A DNA stretch of 64,000 bases, taken from positions 620,001 through 684,000 of the forward strand of contig JAGOQS010000002.1 of the NCBI GenBank assembly GCA_017991315.1, in the 5' to 3' direction. The notes beneath the pieces are model-generated. The model made no database searches. It worked only from the letters and a program-made list of their open reading frames with translations, and was not told where the DNA came from. A program made the translations under genes and the position numbers. Numbering within the stretch: position 1 is the first letter of the stretch; the number at the start of each line of letters is the position of its first letter. This DNA comes from Ferrovibrio sp. (GTDB lineage Bacteria; Pseudomonadota; Alphaproteobacteria; Ferrovibrionales; Ferrovibrionaceae). Shown here piece by piece: positions 30,091 through 38,168 of the stretch.

Positions 30091-31022
30091 AGCTGCATGT
30101 AGCCATGGTCGGCGGCATTGCCGCCGCAGACCATGATGCCGACGCGCTCACCATGCGCCGGCTTGTAGGCGCCAGAGAGCAACGCCGCGAAAGCCGTGGC
30201 GCCGCCCGGTTCGGTGGCGAGCCGCAGCTTGTCCCACAGCACCGCCTGGGCTGTGCGGATGGCGTCGTCGGGCACCAAAATGCTTTCGGCAACGAATTGC
30301 TGCGCGATCGGGAACATCAACTGCCCGACCTGACGCGGCGCCAGCGAGTCCGCCGCGATGCCGCCGGCCGGCGCATCCACCGGCTGTCCGGCCTTGAGCG
30401 CCATGTTTAGTGTCGGCGCGGTTTCCGGCTCGACGGCGATGACGCGCGTGCGGCCCCGATACCAGGCGGCGATGCCACCGATGAAACCGCCGCCACCGAC
30501 CGCAACCAGCACGCTATCGAGGTCCGGTACCTGCTGCTCGAATTCGAGGCCGCAGGTGCCTTGGCCGAGCAAAGTTTCCGGCTGGTCATAGGCATGCACC
30601 GGCAGCGCGCCGCTTTCCACGCGCCAGGCCTCCGATGCCGCCAAGGCGTCGGCGTAGCGTTCGCCTTCGATCACCAGATCGGCGCCATAGGCGCGGATAC
30701 GGGCGATCTTGGCGGGCGAGGCGACACTCGGCACATAGATGCGCGCCGGCAGGCCGAGCCGCATCGCCGCATAGGCCACCGCCGCGCCGTGATTGCCGCC
30801 GGAGGCCGCCACCACACCCGCTTTTGGCACAGTGCTGCCAAGCAGGTTGGTGAAGGCGCCACGCGGCTTGAACGAGCCGGTATGCTGCAGCAATTCCAGT
30901 TTAAGCTGGATATCGCCACCATCGAGGCCGAAATCACTGGCCGCCACGGCGATCACCGGGGTGCGCCGCACATGCGGGCGGATGCGCCCCTCGGTAGCGG
31001 CAATGGCCTCTCGATTGATCAT
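30087..31022 (-). CDS. Threonine/serine dehydratase family PLP enzyme
   Basis: A 311-aa fold-type II PLP enzyme. The Schiff-base Lys is in HTGSFKPRGA, the cofactor phosphate loop is in GGGGFIGG, and ASGGNHGAAVAYA is the usual substrate loop. Length fits catabolic threonine dehydratase or serine racemase-like proteins with no regulatory ACT domain. The ATG at 31022 is chosen since homology starts at INREAIAATEGRIRPHVRRTP. The exact substrate (Thr, Ser, hydroxyaspartate) cannot be told. Confidence 0.88.
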   Translation of the reverse strand: MINREAIAATEGRIRPHVRRTPVIAVAASDFGLDGGDIQLKLELLQHTGSFKPRGAFTNLLGSTVPKAGVVAASGGNHGAAVAYAAMRLGLPARIYVPSVASPAKIARIRAYGADLVIEGERYADALAASEAWRVESGALPVHAYDQPETLLGQGTCGLEFEQQVPDLDSVLVAVGGGGFIGGIAAWYRGRTRVIAVEPETAPTLNMALKAGQPVDAPAGGIAADSLAPRQVGQLMFPIAQQFVAESILVPDDAIRTAQAVLWDKLRLATEPGGATAFAALLSGAYKPAHGERVGIMVCGGNAADHGYMQL

Positions 31023-31121
31023 GCGCGAGTTCCTTATGCGGCGGCCTTCTGCGGCGGTATGCCGCCACCTGCTAACCTGCCCGGGGCTGGACCGCAAGCC
31101 GGCGCGCGCTATGATCAGACC

Positions 31122-31319
31122 ATGAGCTCATTCGTCCATGCCATGATTCCGGTTGCCATCGGCGCCACCTTCATCGTGCTGTGCATTGGCATCTATGCCC
31201 TGTTCCGCGGCGGGCGGTTCAACCGGTCCTATTCCAACCTGCTGATGCGCTGGCGCATCCTGCTGCAATTCATCGCCATCTGCCTGATCGCCCTGGCCGG
31301 CCTGGTGCTGGGGAAGTAG
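31122..31319 (+). CDS. Small twin-transmembrane protein (HIG1-like)
   Basis: A 65-aa protein with two hydrophobic helices (about 8-28 and 44-63) joined by a basic loop, FRGGRFNRSYSNLLMRWRI. That loop is the mark of the bacterial twin-transmembrane group with similarity to HIG1 respiratory supercomplex factors. It lies 4 bp before the cobalamin adenosyltransferase gene, a pairing often seen in alphaproteobacteria. Function is not established. Confidence 0.85.
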   Translation: MSSFVHAMIPVAIGATFIVLCIGIYALFRGGRFNRSYSNLLMRWRILLQFIAICLIALAGLVLGK

Positions 31320-31323
31320 CCCC

Positions 31324-31893
31324 ATGGTCAAGCTGGACAAGATCTATACGCGCGGCGGCGACAAGGGCCAGACCTCGCTGGTCGACGGCACCCGCGTGCC
31401 CAAGCATGACCTGCGCGTCGCCGCCTACGGCACCGCCGACGAGACCAATGCGGCGCTCGGACTGGCACGCCTGCATACCAAGGACCTGCCGGACCTCGAT
31501 GCCATGCTCGGGCGTATCCAGAATGATCTGTTCGATCTCGGCGCCGACCTTGCCACGCCGGAGCAGGAGGCACCGAAATGGGAGCCGTTGCGCATCGTGC
31601 AGGCGCAGGTCGACCGACTGGAAGCCGAGATCGATGCGATGAACGCGCAGATCCCGCCGCTGCATTCCTTCATCCTGCCGGGCGGTTCGCCGGCCGCCGC
31701 CTATCTGCATCTGGCGCGCACGCTGTCGCGCCGCGCCGAGCGGCTTGCCGTCGAACTCGCCGAACGCGAGACGATCAATCCGATGGTGGTGAAATACCTC
31801 AACCGGCTCTCCGACCACCTGTTCGTGGCCGCGCGGCATGCCAACAACAATGGCGCCAGCGATGTGCTCTGGGTGCCGGGCCAGAACCGCTAG
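31324..31893 (+). CDS. Cob(I)yrinic acid a,c-diamide / ATP:cob(I)alamin adenosyltransferase, PduO type
   Basis: A 189-aa enzyme that makes adenosylcobalamin from ATP and cob(I)alamin. The N-terminal ATP loop TRGGDKGQTSLVDG and the AAYGTADETNAALG segment are intact, as is the C-terminal YLNRLSDHLFVAARHAN. It forms trimers in known members. It follows the twin-transmembrane gene closely and is probably co-transcribed with it. Confidence 0.94.
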   Translation: MVKLDKIYTRGGDKGQTSLVDGTRVPKHDLRVAAYGTADETNAALGLARLHTKDLPDLDAMLGRIQNDLFDLGADLATPEQEAPKWEPLRIVQAQVDRLEAEIDAMNAQIPPLHSFILPGGSPAAAYLHLARTLSRRAERLAVELAERETINPMVVKYLNRLSDHLFVAARHANNNGASDVLWVPGQNR

Positions 31894-31899
31894 ACCCGG

Positions 31900-32394
31900 T
31901 CAGAGTTCGCTGCCGGTTTCCTCGGCCACCTTCTGGCGGATCACGCGCAGGGATTCCATCAGCTCGCGGCCGATAGCGCCGCCATCGCCCTTGATATCGG
32001 CGCCGACCACGGCGCGCAGGGCATCGACATGTGTGCGGACCAGCGGCAGCCGGGCTTCGTCCACATCCTTGATCATATCGAGCAGCTTGCAATAGGAATC
32101 GCAGACCGCCGTGACCAGCGGATAGCCGAAAGTGCCGCCCTGGCCGCGCAATTCATGCGCCACACGACGCAGGTCGAGCAGGTAACGCTGGCGGCCGGCC
32201 AGATCGGTCTCGGCATTGCGCAGCAACTCAATGATCGTCTGGGTATCGCGCTTGAGGATGCTGCCGAATTCGTTCTTCAGCGCAGCCACGCGCTGGTCGG
32301 CAGTCTTCAGCATGTCGTCGGCATTCTTGCCCACCGGCCGCGCCTTGCGCGCGATCAGGTTGGGATTGCCGATGAATTCAACGTCGTCGCTCAT
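31900..32394 (-). CDS. Hpt domain-containing protein
   Basis: A 164-aa mostly helical protein. The phospho-acceptor His80 lies in VAHELRGQGGTFGYPLV, a variant of the H-x-x-K/R-G-x-x motif of histidine phosphotransfer domains. The start codon overlaps the stop of the response-regulator gene (ATGA), so the two are coupled and should act as a phosphorelay pair. The cognate histidine kinase is not adjacent. Confidence 0.82.
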   Translation of the reverse strand: MSDDVEFIGNPNLIARKARPVGKNADDMLKTADQRVAALKNEFGSILKRDTQTIIELLRNAETDLAGRQRYLLDLRRVAHELRGQGGTFGYPLVTAVCDSYCKLLDMIKDVDEARLPLVRTHVDALRAVVGADIKGDGGAIGRELMESLRVIRQKVAEETGSEL

Positions 32395-32879
32395 TGGTCT
32401 TCCTTGCGCCGCTTCGGGCCGCGATAGCTGTCCGCCCGGCGGCGGCGGCGATCCGGCCCGAAGAAACTCTTGGTCTTCACGAACTGCCTGGGCCGCTCGA
32501 TCACTTCCACCACACGGCCATACAAGGCCTGGGCCGAGATCGGCTTGGCGAGGAACTCGGTGACGCCGGCATCGCGCGCGGTAAAAATGTTGGTGCGCGT
32601 GGTGTTGGCGGTAAGCATGATGATCGGCAGCAGCCGCATCGACTTGTTTGCACGGATCCGGCGGATCAGCTCGATGCCGGATTTCTCGCCCATATCCCAG
32701 TCGCTAATCACCAGATCGACGGCGATTTCGGCAAGCTGCTCCAGGGCCTGATCGACGCTATCGGCCTGCGCCACACTGCGCACGCCGATGCCGTTCAAGG
32801 TATTGGCGACGATGTTGCGCATGAACCGGTTGTCATCGACCACCAGAACACTGACTGAACCAAGATCATAAAGCTGCAT
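32391..32879 (-). CDS. CheY-like response regulator
   Basis: A 162-aa single-domain receiver. It has the acidic pair DD (15-16), phospho-acceptor Asp60 in VISDWDMG, a conserved Thr in MLTANT and Lys in LAKPIS. After the receiver there is a basic tail of about 30 residues (FFGPDRRRRRADSYRGPKRR). There is no DNA-binding domain. The ATG at 32879 starts the receiver; the longer frame to 32939 runs into the next gene's 3' end. It pairs with the downstream Hpt protein. Confidence 0.9.
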   Translation of the reverse strand: MQLYDLGSVSVLVVDDNRFMRNIVANTLNGIGVRSVAQADSVDQALEQLAEIAVDLVISDWDMGEKSGIELIRRIRANKSMRLLPIIMLTANTTRTNIFTARDAGVTEFLAKPISAQALYGRVVEVIERPRQFVKTKSFFGPDRRRRRADSYRGPKRRKEDQ

Positions 32880-32922
32880 CGACCGCGACTGCCCCCTCTC
32901 GCGGGCCAGGATTTTACCCGCC

Positions 32923-33834
32923 TTACCCGGTCGCCACAATCGCTGATTGGGTTTCTACCGTATCATTCAATGCCACGCGGATATGCTCGCGTAATGCGAT
33001 AGCTGCCTGGCCGGGTCCGGATCCTGCTCGCACTGGCGGCAGATGCAGGCAGATGGCGGCACGCGGCAGTGGTGGGAAGCCATCGGCGAGCCCAAGCGGA
33101 CGCAGGTCGCGGGCCATGGTGCCGGCCTTGAACACCGAAACCGCCAGCCCGGCCCGCACCGCTGCCTCTACCGCCGCGTAATTGGCACTGAGATAGGCCA
33201 TGCGCCAGGGAATGGCTGCCTGTTCCAGCGCCGCGATGGCCCAGGCCCGGAACAGGCAGCCACTGGGCGAGAGCGCCAGCGGCAGGGGCCGCCGCTGGGG
33301 CACCGCATGGCCGCGTGCCGTGGCCCAGACCGGCGTTTCATAGCGCAGCAGCTCGCCAGTGCTGTCATCCAGCTTTGCCGCGTCGTGCATGACAATGGCG
33401 AGATCGAGTTCGCGCCCCAATTGCCGGGGCATTTCAGCGGTCAGGCCGGTAATCACCTCCACCTCGATGCCAGGATGGCTGGCGGCGAAACGCGCCAGGA
33501 TCGGCGGCACCAGGGTGGCCGAATAATCCGCCATCACGCCAAGCCGCACCCGGCCGCGCAGGCCGGGCCGCGCCACGCTCTGCAAGGCCTCGCGCTGTAA
33601 CGCCAGCAAACGCCGGGCATAACCCAGCATCGCCTCGCCCTCCGGCGTCGCTGCCGGACGGCGGCGGTCACGGTCGAGCAGCTTCACGCCGGCCACCGCC
33701 TCCAGCCTTTGCACCTGCATGCTCACCGCTGACTGCGTGCGGTTCAGCGCCCGGGCGGCCGCCGTGAAACCGCCCTGGTCCAGCACCGCCACGAAGGCTG
33801 CCAGCAGGTCCGGATCAAGCCGGGTCTCCATCAT
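32923..33834 (-). CDS. LysR family transcriptional regulator
   Basis: A 303-aa LTTR with the N-terminal winged HTH (LLAAFVAVLDQGGFTAAARALNRTQSAVSMQVQRLE) and a periplasmic-binding-like effector domain. It is divergent from an EamA transporter across 112 bp, the classic arrangement in which the LTTR controls the neighbouring gene. ATGs at 33834 and 33831 are both possible. Confidence 0.92.
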   Translation of the reverse strand: MMETRLDPDLLAAFVAVLDQGGFTAAARALNRTQSAVSMQVQRLEAVAGVKLLDRDRRRPAATPEGEAMLGYARRLLALQREALQSVARPGLRGRVRLGVMADYSATLVPPILARFAASHPGIEVEVITGLTAEMPRQLGRELDLAIVMHDAAKLDDSTGELLRYETPVWATARGHAVPQRRPLPLALSPSGCLFRAWAIAALEQAAIPWRMAYLSANYAAVEAAVRAGLAVSVFKAGTMARDLRPLGLADGFPPLPRAAICLHLPPVRAGSGPGQAAIALREHIRVALNDTVETQSAIVATG

Positions 33835-33842
33835 CAATTTCC

Positions 33843-33862
33843 TTGATTAATACTATTCTCAA
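33843..33862. promoter_or_regulatory. Candidate LysR-type binding box
   Basis: TTGA-N12-TCAA, a dyad of the LTTR T-N11-A type, lies just upstream of the LysR gene in an AT-rich patch shared with the divergent EamA gene. The overlap with the likely LysR promoter would suit autoregulation. Confidence 0.4.
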
Positions 33863-33946
33863 CATTCTCTTTCATGATGATGCGCTTCCGGGCAGGATCA
33901 GGCAACAACAAACCGCCTCCCCGCCCGACTCTCCGGCCTGTATCCC

Positions 33947-34858
33947 ATGACTCTGCCTGACACCCGACGCCCGTTGCTCGGCCTCACCGCCGCCTGCTGC
34001 TCCAGCCTGCTGGGCGGCAGCGCCGTGGTCGCCACCCGCTATGCCGTGGCCGGCCTCGATCCGGTGGCGCTGGCAGCTCTGCGCTATGGCCTCGGCGCCA
34101 TCGTGCTCGGCGTCCTGGTCCTGCTGCTGCGGCGGGCAACACGGCTGGAACGGCGCGACTGGCTGGCGGTGTTCCTGCTTGGCGCCCTGTTCTTTGCCGC
34201 CTTCCCGGCCCTGTTCAGCGCCAGCCTGGCCTATACCTCGGCGGCGCGCGGCGCGCTGGCGCTCTCCACCCTGCCCTTCCTCACCCTGCTCTGCGCCGCC
34301 GCACTGGGGCGCGAGAAACTCACGGCGCTGAAGCTTACCGGCGTGTTGCTGGCCTTAAGCGGCGTCAGCCTGGCGCTGATCTCGGGCCGCGATTTGGCGG
34401 CACCCGATGGTGCCTGGCGCGGCGACCTGCTGATGGTCGCCACTGCCCTGCTCGGTGCCGTGTTCAATGCCCTGGCGCGGCCCTACATGGCGAAATACGG
34501 TGCGCTGGGTTTCACCGCCTGGGGCATGCTGTTTGGCGCCGTGCTGCTCAACACCATCGCCTGGGGCGAACCGTCACGCCATGCCGCCACGACATTGCCG
34601 CTGCTGGCCTGGGCCGCCATCGCCTATCTCGGCATCGTCGGCGCGGCGCTGATCTTCTATCTCTGGAGCCTGGGGCTGGAGCATGCCTCGCCAACCCAGG
34701 TGGCTATTACGGTGGCACTCAACCCGGTGAGTGCCATGACGCTCGGCGCCCTTCTGCTGCATGAGCCGATCAGCGGCGCGCTGCCGCTGGGGCTGGCGGC
34801 GATCCTGCTCGGGATCGCCTGTGCCAACTGGCCCGCCCCTGCGCCAGCAAAGCCATAG
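33947..34858 (+). CDS. EamA/DMT family transporter
   Basis: A 303-aa inner membrane protein with ten predicted helices in two EamA repeats. It follows the RhaT/YdcZ-like pattern, with VVATRYAVAGLDPVALAALRYGLGA in the first repeat and ALNPVSAMTLGALLLHEPI in the second. Such proteins export amino acids or other metabolites; the substrate is unknown. It is divergent from the LysR gene, and its 3' end overlaps msrQ on the other strand by 89 bp. Confidence 0.88.
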   Translation: MTLPDTRRPLLGLTAACCSSLLGGSAVVATRYAVAGLDPVALAALRYGLGAIVLGVLVLLLRRATRLERRDWLAVFLLGALFFAAFPALFSASLAYTSAARGALALSTLPFLTLLCAAALGREKLTALKLTGVLLALSGVSLALISGRDLAAPDGAWRGDLLMVATALLGAVFNALARPYMAKYGALGFTAWGMLFGAVLLNTIAWGEPSRHAATTLPLLAWAAIAYLGIVGAALIFYLWSLGLEHASPTQVAITVALNPVSAMTLGALLLHEPISGALPLGLAAILLGIACANWPAPAPAKP

Positions 34859-35636
34859 CCAGTGCCGCGCCCAATGTGAGCCAGCCAGGCGAGATGCGGA
34901 AATCGAACATCCAGTTCGCCGCGGCCAGGCGCCGCCAGGGCAGTTGCGTGCAGCAGGCAGCCCAGCCGAGTTCGGCACCCGCCGCCGCCAGGCCGGCCAG
35001 CAATGCCAGCGGCCAGGCTTCCCAGGCCTTGCGCAACCGGCCCATGGCATAGCCGAGGCGGTAGAGCATCAGCCACAGGAAAATGCCGACCTGCAGCATC
35101 GGCGGATCGATCTCGCGCTTGGCCTGCAGCAGATAATGTACCAGGGCGATCACGGCGATGAGGTAGACAATGCGATGCAGCCGGCCCCAGGCCTTGCCGC
35201 CCATGCGGCGGATCGCCGAGTCGAAGGAGGTGATGCCGAGCGCGATCAGCCCAAGCACAGCAACAAAACCAATCGTGAGATAGAAGCGCAGTACGATCTC
35301 GGTGGCGACGCGCACCAGATCGAACTTGAGGTCGGCGATATAGATGCTGAGATGCAGCAATGCATAGGCCATGGCGGCAACGCCGATCTGGCGCCGCAGC
35401 TTGATCAGCGCCGGCCAATCGAGCAGCCGGCGCAGCGGCGTGATGCCGAGCGAACCGAGCAGCAGCCATACCGCCCAGCGGCCGGATTCATGGGTCAGTT
35501 CGTCGATCGGGCGCGGCCCCAGGTCATTCAGCGCCAGCCGCGCCGCCAGCCACAGGCCGGGCAGCCAAAGCAGCACGAAGCAGGCCGCCTTCAGCGGCGA
35601 CAGGCGACCATCGCGTTCTTGCCAGGGAAAAGCCAT
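34770..35636 (-). CDS. msrQ: MsrQ-like heme-binding membrane subunit
   Basis: A 288-aa protein with about six helices of the ferric reductase-like transmembrane family. It has the MsrQ pattern GRWAVWLLLGSLGITPLRRL, the heme-ligand His region AYALLHLSIYIADL and the HRIVYLIAVIALVHYL segment. MsrQ passes electrons to the periplasmic methionine sulfoxide reductase MsrP. No msrP is next to it. The ATG at 35636 is preferred over a TTG at 35672. The C-terminal 30 residues are translated from DNA that also encodes the end of the EamA gene. Confidence 0.85.
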   Translation of the reverse strand: MAFPWQERDGRLSPLKAACFVLLWLPGLWLAARLALNDLGPRPIDELTHESGRWAVWLLLGSLGITPLRRLLDWPALIKLRRQIGVAAMAYALLHLSIYIADLKFDLVRVATEIVLRFYLTIGFVAVLGLIALGITSFDSAIRRMGGKAWGRLHRIVYLIAVIALVHYLLQAKREIDPPMLQVGIFLWLMLYRLGYAMGRLRKAWEAWPLALLAGLAAAGAELGWAACCTQLPWRRLAAANWMFDFRISPGWLTLGAALAMALLAQGRASWHRRSRAGSPPAPAAARR

Positions 35637-35699
35637 GGCAGGGAAAATCGCAAGCGCGCGACGCCAAGGCAAGCGCCGTCTCTGTCACGATGGAGAGAG

Positions 35700-36107
35700 C
35701 TATTTCGCCCTGAGGCAGCGCGCCACGATCTGGCCGCAGGCCACCAGGGTCTCGCGCCCGGTGGCGGTGCGGCCCTTCATCGCCACCTCGGTGACGCGGC
35801 CCTGGCGCAGGGCGAAGGTGGTCTCGCAATAGCGGAAATACTCGTATTCGCCGCCTGGGCGACTGAGCGGCGAGTAATCCCGGTCGGTACCGCTGTTCAT
35901 CGAGGCATAGGCCGAGCTTTCACGGAAGTAGCTCAGCAGGTCGACGCCGTTTTCACGATTGCGTGCAGTCGGTTCGCCGGCGCAGGAAAGCAATTGCTGC
36001 TCGGACAGGCCGACAAGTTCCTTCTGGCCGCGCAGGGCCAGTTCTTCCTGGCCGGAAGAACAGCCGGCGAGTACCACTAGGAAAGCAAGCGCAAGGACGT
36101 GTTTCAT
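35700..36107 (-). CDS. Putative lipoprotein
   Basis: A 135-aa protein with a signal peptide and lipobox, LVVLAGC (Cys16), so it is likely an outer- or inner-membrane lipoprotein. The mature part has GLSEQQLLSCAGEPTA, reminiscent of small outer-membrane SmpA/BamE-like lipoproteins that begin with a G-x-s-e-x-x-l-l-x-x-x-G-x-P motif, but no firm family can be given. Four further cysteines are present (CAGEP, YCETT, ACGQ, RCLR). It lies 64 bp upstream (in transcription) of msrQ and could be co-transcribed with it. Confidence 0.7.
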   Translation of the reverse strand: MKHVLALAFLVVLAGCSSGQEELALRGQKELVGLSEQQLLSCAGEPTARNRENGVDLLSYFRESSAYASMNSGTDRDYSPLSRPGGEYEYFRYCETTFALRQGRVTEVAMKGRTATGRETLVACGQIVARCLRAK

Positions 36108-36161
36108 GGCGGCGGAGCATGCCGGAAGCCGCTGCCGTCGTCAAACGCCGGCACGCCCGGT

Positions 36162-36212
36162 GCCGCAATTGCGGCCCCAGAATTGCCGACCCCGAATTGC
36201 AGCCCTGGGGCC
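36162..36212. promoter_or_regulatory. Overlapping palindromes in the divergent lipoprotein/dehydrogenase region
   Basis: A perfect 14-bp palindrome GCCGCAATTGCGGC (36162-36175) overlaps an 8-bp inverted repeat GGCCCCAG/CTGGGGCC (36173-36180 and 36205-36212). The region lies between two divergent genes and could be an operator or a pair of alternative hairpins. Confidence 0.35.
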
Positions 36213-36277
36213 TTTGCGTTACAGCTTGGCCATAGAAGCGCCCCAGCGCCCCCGAGAAGCATCCTCCAGGAGGAACA

Positions 36278-37363
36278 ATGGCCGAGTATGTGACGGTGAT
36301 GCCCGAAGCCCTGCGCCAGACAGTGCGCGCGGTTTGCCGCCAGGGCGGCAGCAACGAGCGCGAAGCGGCCCTGGTGGCCGACAACCTGGTGCTAGCTAAC
36401 TTGAGCGGCCATGACAGCCACGGCGTCGGCATGCTGCCGCAATACTGGCTGGCGGTGCATGAGAAACGGCTCAAGGTGAATCAGAGCGCCCGCGTGGCCC
36501 TGGATAACGGCGCCATGGTGACCATTGATGGCGGTTATGGCTATGGCCAGGTGATTGGCCATGAGGCGATGGAACTGGCGATCCTGCGCGCCCGCGAGCA
36601 TGGCGTCTGCGTCATGGCGATCCGTGAAAGCCACCATATCGGCCGCATCGGCCATTGGGGCGAGCAATGCGCCTCGGCCGGCATGATCTCGACACATTAC
36701 GTCAACGTGGTGAACCGCTCGCCACTGGTGGCGCCGTTCGGCGGTTCGGATGCGCGCTTCGCCACCAATCCCTATTGCTGCGCCATTCCGGGCCTTGGCG
36801 ATGCCGAGCCCATCGTGCTCGACATGGCCACCAGCACCATCGCCATGGGCAAGGTGCGCGTGGCAATGAACAAGGGCGAACAGGTGCCGCCCGGCATCCT
36901 GATCGACAGCCAGGGCAACCCGACCACCGACCCGAAGGTGATGTTCAACCAGCCCATCGGCGCCATCCGTGCCTTCGGCGAACACAAGGGTTTCGGCCTG
37001 GCGCTGATCGCCGAACTGCTTTCCGGGCCTTTAAGCGGCGGCGGCACCGGCCGCAACCGCTGGGATGTCGGCACCATCACCAACAACATGCTCTCCATCG
37101 TGTTCGATCCAGCCAAACTCGGCGGCGCCGATAGCTGGCAGCAAGAGGCAGAAGCCTTCGTGAATTTCGTGAAGGATTCGCCGCCGGCACCGGATAACAA
37201 GACCGGTGGCGTGCTGGTTGCCGGGGAACCGGAGCGCCGCATGCGCGCCGAACGTAATATCAGCGGCATCCCGATCGATGTGACAACCTGGAACGAGATC
37301 GTTGCCGCTGCCGAAATGCTCGGCCATAAGGCTGCTGAAACGCGCCGCCTGGCCGGCCTGTAA
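36278..37363 (+). CDS. Ldh family (malate/L-lactate/ureidoglycolate-type) dehydrogenase
   Basis: A 361-aa NAD(P)-dependent oxidoreductase of the Ldh_2 family, which is unrelated to Rossmann-fold lactate dehydrogenases. Visible motifs are SGHDSHGVGMLPQYW near residue 45 with the catalytic His, and the C-terminal KGFGLALIAELLSGPLSGG. ATG 36278 follows a strong AGGAGGA. It is 19 bp upstream of a 2-keto-4-pentenoate hydratase-like gene, suggesting a two-gene catabolic unit for a hydroxy/keto acid. The substrate is unknown. Confidence 0.9.
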   Translation: MAEYVTVMPEALRQTVRAVCRQGGSNEREAALVADNLVLANLSGHDSHGVGMLPQYWLAVHEKRLKVNQSARVALDNGAMVTIDGGYGYGQVIGHEAMELAILRAREHGVCVMAIRESHHIGRIGHWGEQCASAGMISTHYVNVVNRSPLVAPFGGSDARFATNPYCCAIPGLGDAEPIVLDMATSTIAMGKVRVAMNKGEQVPPGILIDSQGNPTTDPKVMFNQPIGAIRAFGEHKGFGLALIAELLSGPLSGGGTGRNRWDVGTITNNMLSIVFDPAKLGGADSWQQEAEAFVNFVKDSPPAPDNKTGGVLVAGEPERRMRAERNISGIPIDVTTWNEIVAAAEMLGHKAAETRRLAGL

Positions 37364-37382
37364 TTCCGAGGAGATCAAAACG

Positions 37383-38168
37383 ATGAGCGACGCGATTGCC
37401 CAAGCCGCCGAACGCCTGCGCCAGGCGGAATCCAGCGTCACCGCCTGCGAGCCGGTGCGCGGCCTGCTGGGCACCGAGACCGACCTGCGCACCGCCTATG
37501 CCGTGCAGCGCGCCAACCGCGAGCATTTCATCAGCCAGGGCCGCCGCCTGATCGGCCGCAAGATCGGCACCTCGAGCCCGGCAGCACTGAAGATGTTCGG
37601 CATCAGCGCGCCGACCTACGCCATGCTGTATCACGACATGGTGCTGAATGACGGCGACACAATTCCCGCCGGCCGGCTGATCCAGCCACGCTTGGAAGCG
37701 GAAGTGGCGGTGGTGCTGGAGCGCGACCTCGACATGCCGAACCCGACCCTGGTGGATACGCTGCGCGCCGTGGGCTACGTGGTGCCGGCCATCGAGGTGG
37801 TGGACAGCCGCATTATCAACACCGCCACCAATATCGTCGATCTGGTCGCTGACAATGTCAGCGGTGCTTTCTTCGTGCTCGGCAGTGTGGCCCGCAAGCT
37901 GGACGGCCTGGACCTGCGCCGGGCGAGCGGCCTGCTCTATCGTGGCGACGAGGTAATCGGCCAGGGCACTGGCGCTGCGGTGTGGGGCAACCCGATCAAT
38001 GCACTGGCCTGGCTGGCGGCGAAGCAGGTCAAGGCCGAATTGCCGTTGCGCGCTGGTGATGTGGTGATGACCGGCACTTATTGCCCGATGCAGCCGGCCA
38101 AGCCGGGCGACGCCATCGCCATCGAAATCCAGGGCCTGGGCCGCTGCGAAGTGAATTTCGCCGCCTAA
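37383..38168 (+). CDS. 2-keto-4-pentenoate hydratase / 2-oxohepta-3-ene-1,7-dioate hydratase family protein
   Basis: A 261-aa protein of the fumarylacetoacetate hydrolase-like fold, MhpD/HpaH group. Metal-binding acids are in [16 protein letters not shown], and the [10 protein letters not shown] segment is typical. It starts at ATG 37383 after GAGGAGAT. Together with the upstream dehydrogenase it may act in meta-cleavage-like or uronate-like catabolism; no other pathway genes adjoin. Its stop overlaps that of the convergent Amt-kinase gene by 4 bp. Confidence 0.88.
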   Translation: MSDAIAQAAERLRQAESSVTACEPVRGLLGTETDLRTAYAVQRANREHFISQGRRLIGRKIGTSSPAALKMFGISAPTYAMLYHDMVLNDGDTIPAGRLIQPRLEAEVAVVLERDLDMPNPTLVDTLRAVGYVVPAIEVVDSRIINTATNIVDLVADNVSGAFFVLGSVARKLDGLDLRRASGLLYRGDEVIGQGTGAAVWGNPINALAWLAAKQVKAELPLRAGDVVMTGTYCPMQPAKPGDAIAIEIQGLGRCEVNFAA

